Of a DNA stretch of 64,000 nt, positions 58,401-64,000 are shown in pieces. Position numbers and translations under genes: made by a program. The notes beneath the pieces are model-generated. The model was not told the origin of the DNA. It was given only the letters and a program-made list of their open reading frames with translations, and made no database searches. The DNA comes from Xestospongia bergquistia (lineage: Eukaryota > Porifera > Demospongiae > Haplosclerida > Petrosiidae): positions 5,828,501-5,892,500 of the forward strand of contig OZ014413.1 of assembly GCA_963965975.1 (NCBI GenBank). Direction: 5' to 3'. Each line of letters starts with the position of its first letter. The first letter of the stretch is position 1.

Positions 58401-58703
58401 CTAAAATGTCAGAAATATACTCATTAATGATTTACTATCTATTGACATAAAATTTAATATCTCAATTGAGATAAATCCATATGGAGAAATAGTTATGAGG
58501 TAATTATTGTCGTTTTTATAAAACAAACGGATATTGTTGATGACTCTGACACTCAAACTACTGCTATACATAACAGCAGTTAATATACCACTGGATCTTT
58601 CTTGAAACTCACTTCTAGTCAACAGCAGAATGTATGTACAAGAATAAACAATAATCCATGAAGTTAAGAAAAGTGTAAACTGTAAAAAAATAACAATAAT
58701 CAT
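58401..58703 (-). CDS. Short ORF with hydrophobic N-terminus, unassigned
   Basis: A 100-codon minus-strand frame starting 'MIIVIFLQFTLFLTSWIIVY', which looks like a signal peptide or anchor, followed by a Ser/Ile-rich segment. It lies upstream of the 57.8-58.2 kb relic on the same strand and could be the decayed N-terminus of that paralog, although it does not show the 'HVNSSSDLE' landmark. It may equally be a chance frame. Confidence 0.25.
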   Translation of the reverse strand: MIIVIFLQFTLFLTSWIIVYSCTYILLLTRSEFQERSSGILTAVMYSSSLSVRVINNIRLFYKNDNNYLITISPYGFISIEILNFMSIDSKSLMSIFLTF

Positions 58704-58918
58704 AATGTGACAGTGGGGTTTATTAATTAATTAGGGGGAAATTTTTGCTTTTATGCTCCAAGCCACTCATCCATTTATGGATAGTATAAGTTATATCTTT
58801 TAGGTATTAGGTAGTGGCTACTTGCCAAGTAAAAGGACCATCCTTTGTTGTGTATAAACTAATCACATCACCAAACACAAAATATTGACGATAAATATAG
58901 CAAATCATTGACTTCGAC

Positions 58919-60540
58919 TTATTTCATTTTCATTTCATTTCACAAATAAAACACTCAATAACACATGCTAATAGAAAGAGTGCACAAATATGGAACAATA
59001 ATTATATAAAGTATCCTAAATGATGAATAGATATACACATACATATACTAGTGTGAATGGTGAAAATGATATTTTAGTTTTGATTTAAAAATTGAAATTG
59101 AGTCACATGATTTAATTTCATGAGGTAGAGAATTCCAGAGAGAAGAAGAAGGAATGAAAGAGTAAAAGGTAGCAGATGAATGGCAAAAAAAGATTGAAAT
59201 GTTGTTAGTATGGTAGTATCTGGAAGGTCTTGGTTGAAGTGATAAATACCATTTGGAAGAAAAGTGAAGCCATTCATAAATTTAAAGAGAAGAGTACGTT
59301 TAGAAATAGCTCTTCAAGTGGATAAGGGGACAAGATTGAAAAGTTCAAGATTTCTGTCATAGTTAGAGTGCCACTGTTTAGAACATATTCTAAGTGCAAA
59401 TTTCTGGACAATTTCAAGACTTTTAATATCAGATTTAGTATGAGGATCCAAAAGAGATGAACAGTAAGATAGGAACTAGTGAAGAGTATAATGTAAAAAG
59501 TGATAATGGAGAGGAGAAGTGATAAAAGTTACGAAAGATATAGCCAAGAATTTTACGAGACTTGGAGCACACAGAAGAGACGTGAGAAGACCAAGAGAGG
59601 TTGCCATTGATAACAACTCCAAGGTACTTATAAGAGTAAACATGTTCAATGGTAGAAGAGTTCAGGAAGAGAGAAGGTAAAGAGGATAGTAATGATTGAC
59701 TCTTCCTGGAAATAAGCATGTATTTTGTTTTTTGAGCATTAATTTTTAGGAGATGTGATTGGTTCCAATCATTGATAGTGTTGATGTCAATGGCAGTGTG
59801 ATGGCAGTGAAATCAGAGCTAGATGAGATTGGGGGTGATAAAAGAATGTCATCAGCATAGAGGATTAGTTTAGTAGAAGAGGAGAGTGTGAGTTTAGAGA
59901 TATCATTAATGTATAAGATAAACAAGAGTGGGCCTAGAATAGAGCCCTGAGGAACTCCTGAAGTGACAAGAGTACTGTCAGAGATAACTCCATTCACCAC
60001 AACTTGTTGAGAATAGTTACTTAAGTAAGAGAGAAACCAGTGAAGTAGGATTGGAAGGAGATGAAGAGAAGAAAGAGAGTCTAGCAAAGGAGAATGAGGA
60101 ATGGAATCAAAAGCTTTGCTAAGATCAAAGAAGACAGCACAGATAGAAGAGGAGGAATCAATGGTCTGGTGCCACAAGTGGGTTGTGGAGATGAGAGGGG
60201 ATTCAGTACTAAAGCCTGGACGAAAACTGAACTGACTATCAGAGAGAATGTTATTTTGACAGCAGAAGTTGTACATCCATAAAAAAATATGCTTTTCCAA
60301 CAGCTTACTTACAAGAGATAAGAGAGAAATAGGACGATAACATGATGGTGATGAAGGTGACGTAGATTTCGGAATCGGAATGTGAGAATTGACTGATTGA
60401 ATAGAAGTGAAATTGGATGAAATAGAGTAGGCAGTGGATTTTAACATTTTGGAAGATATACCTCAGGGCCAGGTGAAGTGTCAGTTGGACTTATGTTTGT
60501 AGCATTCAGGTGACAAAATCAATGATATAATTAATTCCAT
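58919..60540 (-). mobile_element. 5'-truncated non-LTR retrotransposon (CR1/L2-like)
   Basis: Minus strand; reverse transcriptase core plus the following thumb/C-terminal part, ending at about 58919-58940 in short ATGAAAT/GAAAT-type repeats. A microsatellite-like 3' tail rather than poly-A suggests the CR1/L2 group (inference). The 5' part, including any endonuclease, is missing upstream of the 'ISPTDTSPGPE' segment (about 60.48 kb). Target duplications were not identified. Confidence 0.85.
59074..60490 (-). pseudogene. LINE reverse transcriptase, broken
   Basis: Blocks: 'TSPGPE' then, shifted, 'KMLKSTAYSISSNF' (60.4 kb); 'SCYRPISLLSLVSKLLEKHI'; 'AVFFDLSKAFDSIPHSPLLD' (motif A); 'VTSGVPQGSILGPLLFILYI' (motif B); 'LILYADDILL' (catalytic YADD, motif C) at about 59.84 kb. 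After a break near 59.74 kb, 'YKYLGVVINGNLSWSSHVSS' follows, then 'FALRICSKQW' and 'LLFKFMNGFTFLPNG'. Frames change at least three times, so it is inactive, but all catalytic residues are still legible. Confidence 0.9.
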
Positions 60541-61332
60541 TTAAAGCCGTCGTATTATTGTCTAGTGACATAACTGCTTCATATACATAAGTAATTTACT
60601 CACTTACTGATATTTAGTGGCTAGTACACAAATCAATATTTTTTCCAGCTGTTTCAAGTCTAAGAGTTAAAGTAGATTGAAACCACACCCTCTAATTTAA
60701 AACTTGCCTCTATTAGGGGTGATACTTGGTGTAACATGAATGATAATATAAAGATTTTAGTTTGTAATTATACATAAAGAAGGAGTTTGGATATGAAGCT
60801 TATAACCAATCTTCATATTTTTATATTTTTATTAATACTCCACTTTGAAATTTGATCACTAAATTAATTAATATCATCCCCCACAAGTTTATTTTATTTC
60901 TTTTTTTCTTTTCTTATGAAAGCTAATGTTTGCTTTAATAAATTATTATTGTGTTGTGTAGTTTAAATAATCATGATTCTTATACACAGATGACCTTGTG
61001 CAATGAAGTTATAGAACGTTATGGAAATGTTTCTAGCTAATCTAAACTTTATACCTGCTATTGTTGACATAAAGTAAACCTATAAACAGGGTTACTTGTT
61101 GTTAAAGCTGGATGATTGTTTTGAACATTTATTTGTTCCTCAGTTATTTCCTTTTCCGAGTAGAATGTGATTGTCATATAATTATATACTGTTTTGTGGC
61201 TCAAAGCTATGTTGATGTTTTCGTGCAATGTTTTCATTATTTAAACTTTTTTTGTATTGTGTATATAAATTATAATTATACTAATACATTTTACATTATG
61301 CTATGTGTACTATGATGTGAACTATTTCAATT
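60541..61332. other. Gene-free stretch, nothing recognised
   Basis: AT-rich; no supported ORF or repeat border besides the LINE 5' truncation. Confidence 0.4.
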
Positions 61333-61348
61333 TCTTTTATAACTCAGG

Positions 61349-61684
61349 AGACCATGACATCACAAAGAATGAAGAAATGTGTAACTGCCATTGAAATAAT
61401 TAGTACAGAATTTCACAATTCTATGTCCCTGTCGATATTTGAAAGTGAATTATTAGGTGTTGTGAAAGCACTTCTGTACATATAGTTTATTTGAGTCAAG
61501 TGAACTATGGGAAGGAGTTTAGTGTTCCCATAAAGTCCAATCCAAGTAAGTTGAATAAGTGTGAATTACAAGATATTGTTAAAAAATTATCTTATACAGA
61601 CTTAGATATTAATGTAGAAACTAACATCAGGATGAGGAAGAGAAAAGTGAGGTCCATGATTAGATATGTGGATATAACTATCTG
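61349..61684 (+). pseudogene. Unassigned coding segment, possible exon
   Basis: After a good acceptor ('tttcttttataactcag') a plus-strand frame reads 'MTSQRMKKCVTAIEIISTEF' to a stop at about 61484. An overlapping frame continues 'HIVYLSQVNYGKEFSVPIKS' and 'LNKCELQDIVKKLSYTDLDI'. The two would join with one frameshift, suggesting a broken exon of about 110 codons. No domain recognised. Confidence 0.3.
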
Positions 61685-62181
61685 ACTACCATTGGTTAGC
61701 CTGTGAATGAAATTTGTATTTAACACTCCTATTTTCCTTATAAGATCAAATGTGTAAGGTATTTGTATCAAATGCTCCACGCAGTTGGATGTTCCTTCCT
61801 TCTTTCCAATGCTATGGACTCCTGTTAATTAATATATGCACATGCTATATATATGAGTGAGTAAGCAGAGCTTATTTGATTTCTTTTGTATTTAAATGGA
61901 TTTGGTAATGATGAGATAATAAAACTTAGTAAAAAGATCTATTAGCTTTTCAGTGCATATAACACTGATAAGCTAGTGGATTGTTTTGCTATTTTCACTA
62001 CAATGTAAACATGCATGTTTATATTGTAGTGAGAGAAATTAGTTTAGGCATCATAGTAGCTATTTTAGTGATAATATCCCAGTGGATTAAGATAAACTTG
62101 ATTAATTTACTACCATGTAGTAACATTAATGTATTATTATTATAAACTCACTAACTATATATTTAAAAGTGGTTTGAAAAC

Positions 62182-62207
62182 TATATATATATATATATAT
62201 ATAATGT

Positions 62208-62266
<59 letters not shown>
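62182..62266. repeat. Compound microsatellite (TA)n(CA)n(TA)n
   Basis: TA repeats 62182-62203, CA repeats about 62207-62254 with one AAAC break, then TA repeats to 62266. It lies 115 bp upstream of the SRCR start codon, thus in its promoter region; alternating purine-pyrimidine DNA of this kind can form Z-DNA. Confidence 0.9.
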
Positions 62267-62381
62267 TACGTAGCCCATCCTACATGGATTCTTTCAATAA
62301 TATTACTATAGTATTAATTAACTAGTAGTAGTGCCTTATATAAGGTAAAGACATTATTAGTGTTACTGTTTAAACAGCAAA

Positions 62382-64000
62382 ATGCTCTTTACTATGTTGT
62401 TGCTCTGTTTGTCTTTGAGAGATACAGTATTTGCTCACACGTGTAAACGTGGATCAGTTCGTGCAGTAAGTTAGTCATTTTAGACTGCATGGATGTTAAG
62501 TGCTTTTTTAGTCCTCATCTTCCTATGGAGTTGTTGAGGTCTGCTTGAATAATACTTGGGGTAGTATTTGCACTGACTTCTGGGACAACAACGACGCCAG
62601 TGTAATCTGTAAACAACTGGGATACTCTCCTTATGGTATATTATTGATATACATAGCTTATCATAGTTCTAAAACTCCCCATCTGTAGGTGCAATAGGAA
62701 CTTCTAAAGTTTATTATTCCTCATCTGCCACTTTACACAGTATCATTGATTTAAACTGTACTGGCAATGAGAACAGCATACTGGACTGTTCTTATAATGT
62801 TCTCTCTGACTACTATTGTTCTCTGAGTAAGGATGCTAATATATTTTGTGAATGTGAGTGGTTTACCTTGCAAAGATAATATAAATATATGTTACTTTTA
62901 AAAATAGCATTGAATGTTGCCACTTATAACAATTGTAATGATGGAGATGTCCACTTAGTAGGAGGTGCATCAAAATATCAAGGAAGAGTTGAAGTGTGTC
63001 TCAATAGAGCATGGGGCACAGTCTGCACATCCAGTAGTTGGGGTAGTCAGGAAGCCAAAATTGTCTGTAGTCAGATTGATAACTTGACAACAGGTATTTT
63101 AAGTATACCCTTTTTTATGATAGCATTCATTAATATAGGCTATTCATATGGCAGAGTTGGAACACTTGGATTCTCAGAAGGAACTGGACCCATTCTTCTT
63201 GGACATTTGAATTGTAGTGGAATGGAAGCTAACTTGGTGAAGTGTAATCAGAACTATCAGTACACTCATACTAACTTTAAATGTCAAAATCACTATTATG
63301 ATGGAGCTGTTGTATGTGAATGTAAGTTATGAACTCTACTAATGATTTTACCTTTTACATATGTACTCAACTATAGTATTAACTAATACATTATTTATTT
63401 TAGTTCCTTGTGAGAATGGAACAGTTCGTCTGGTTAGTGAGTCTGATAGTTACTTTAGGAGATATGGTCAAGTCCAAGTTTGTGTTAACAATGTCTGGGG
63501 CACTATTGGTGATGACTTCTGGGATGACAAAGATGCCAGTGTAGTCTGTAGAATGTTAGGATACTCACCACATGGTAAGTATAGCATAATAGTGTTGTAT
63601 TTCAAATAGTAAGAAATTATTTAGGAGCATCAGCAAAGAGTAATGCATATGCTGAAGGAGCCTGGTATGTTCATATCAATCAATTGAACTGTACTGGAGA
63701 GGAAAAATCTATTTGGGACTGTCCACAAAATGAGTCGAATAGATATTCTTATTATCACTATAAAGTTGCTTCAGTAATATGTCAATGTAAGTGAATTATT
63801 ATGGATTTGATGTTAAAGTTGGGAATTACAAAATAATATGATGCTCAACAAATGATAAATATATGAATTCACCCAAGTTTGATACATTGATCATTTTATC
63901 TTATTGATTTTGAATTATAGATGTTTAATGTCCAGTTATTTATATAAAAGATTTTTCAATAGTAATATTTTCTTTAGTGCTTCACATATCATTTTCTGAC
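62382..64000 (+). CDS. Multi-SRCR-domain protein, 5' part (continues past the window)
   Basis: Exons with GT-AG borders: 62382-62465 (signal peptide '[18 protein letters not shown]'), 62512-62635, 62689-62853, 62908-63093, 63139-63321, 63404-63574, 63625-63786, and probably from 63978. Frames join without a break. Three scavenger-receptor Cys-rich domains, each split after its first half: SRCR1 '[20 protein letters not shown]' with '[14 protein letters not shown]'; SRCR2 '[20 protein letters not shown]' with '[13 protein letters not shown]'; SRCR3 '[20 protein letters not shown]' with '[13 protein letters not shown]'. The first SRCR lacks the usual 'VRLVGG' strand length at its N-terminus. 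In SRCR3 the 'TVC' cysteine reads 'TIG'. The product is secreted or a cell-surface receptor, likely for recognition or adhesion; sponges have many such genes. Confidence 0.9.

Noticed and set aside
60094..60282. Plus-strand ORF in the LINE region
   Set aside because: Antisense shadow of the reverse transcriptase.

Overview
The window looks like metazoan nuclear DNA, most likely from a sponge (demosponge). This is an inference from an AT-rich base composition, very short introns (a 45-nt intron in the SRCR gene, about 43 nt in a transposase gene), a secreted multi-SRCR gene, an intronless POT-type transporter, a DEATH-fold relic, and an intronless beta-helix/multi-TM surface protein gene of a type I associate with sponges. 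There are no bacterial operons and I found no RNA gene or CRISPR array.

Host-like genes are few: a POT/PTR-family transporter (37216-38763, minus), a BEN-domain gene with uncertain exon structure (31591-34725, minus), a PARP catalytic domain broken by one frameshift (44470-45011, minus), a 1088-residue beta-helix/polytopic surface protein (50929-54195, minus) followed by paralogous relics (54.4-58.2 kb), a frameshifted DEATH-like domain (57.05-57.45 kb), and the 5' part of a multi-SRCR gene (62382 to the window end, plus). Two more N-terminal relics of the beta-helix family lie far away at 5.5 kb (plus) and 39.3 kb (minus).

Most of the rest is transposon-derived. The main feature is a repeated head-to-head two-gene DNA transposon. 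A minus-strand gene encodes an N-terminal SAM domain and a characteristic C-terminal '.HYxFNxxYP...FLxxxL' domain. The facing plus-strand gene encodes N-terminal C2H2 fingers and a transposase-like body with a 'DIMH' motif. Copy A (23758-31464) keeps both genes, an 89-bp shared promoter, CACT-type ends and subterminal TGTTA/TAACA-rich arrays. It carries two nested insertions: a hAT element with a perfect 8-bp target duplication (24026-24868) and a pogo/Tigger element with TA duplication (30081-30878). Copy B (47128 to about 50840) keeps both 5' halves. Copy C (about 42.8-44.46 kb) keeps both 3' ends. Further relics of the minus-strand gene lie at 21.65-22.45 kb, 45.38-45.70 kb and in each unit of a large tandem duplication.

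That tandem duplication (9208-15446 and 15447-21284) holds an internally deleted TTF-zinc-finger hAT transposase and other gene relics. Its core is almost identical between units while the edges differ. A separate repeat of about 3.2 kb links 6.83-10.04 kb with 39.42-42.80 kb; a 0.7-kb repeat links the start of the window with 36.4-37.1 kb; a 0.57-kb BEN-gene segment is duplicated on the two sides of copy A. A LINE with a broken reverse transcriptase lies at 58.9-60.5 kb.
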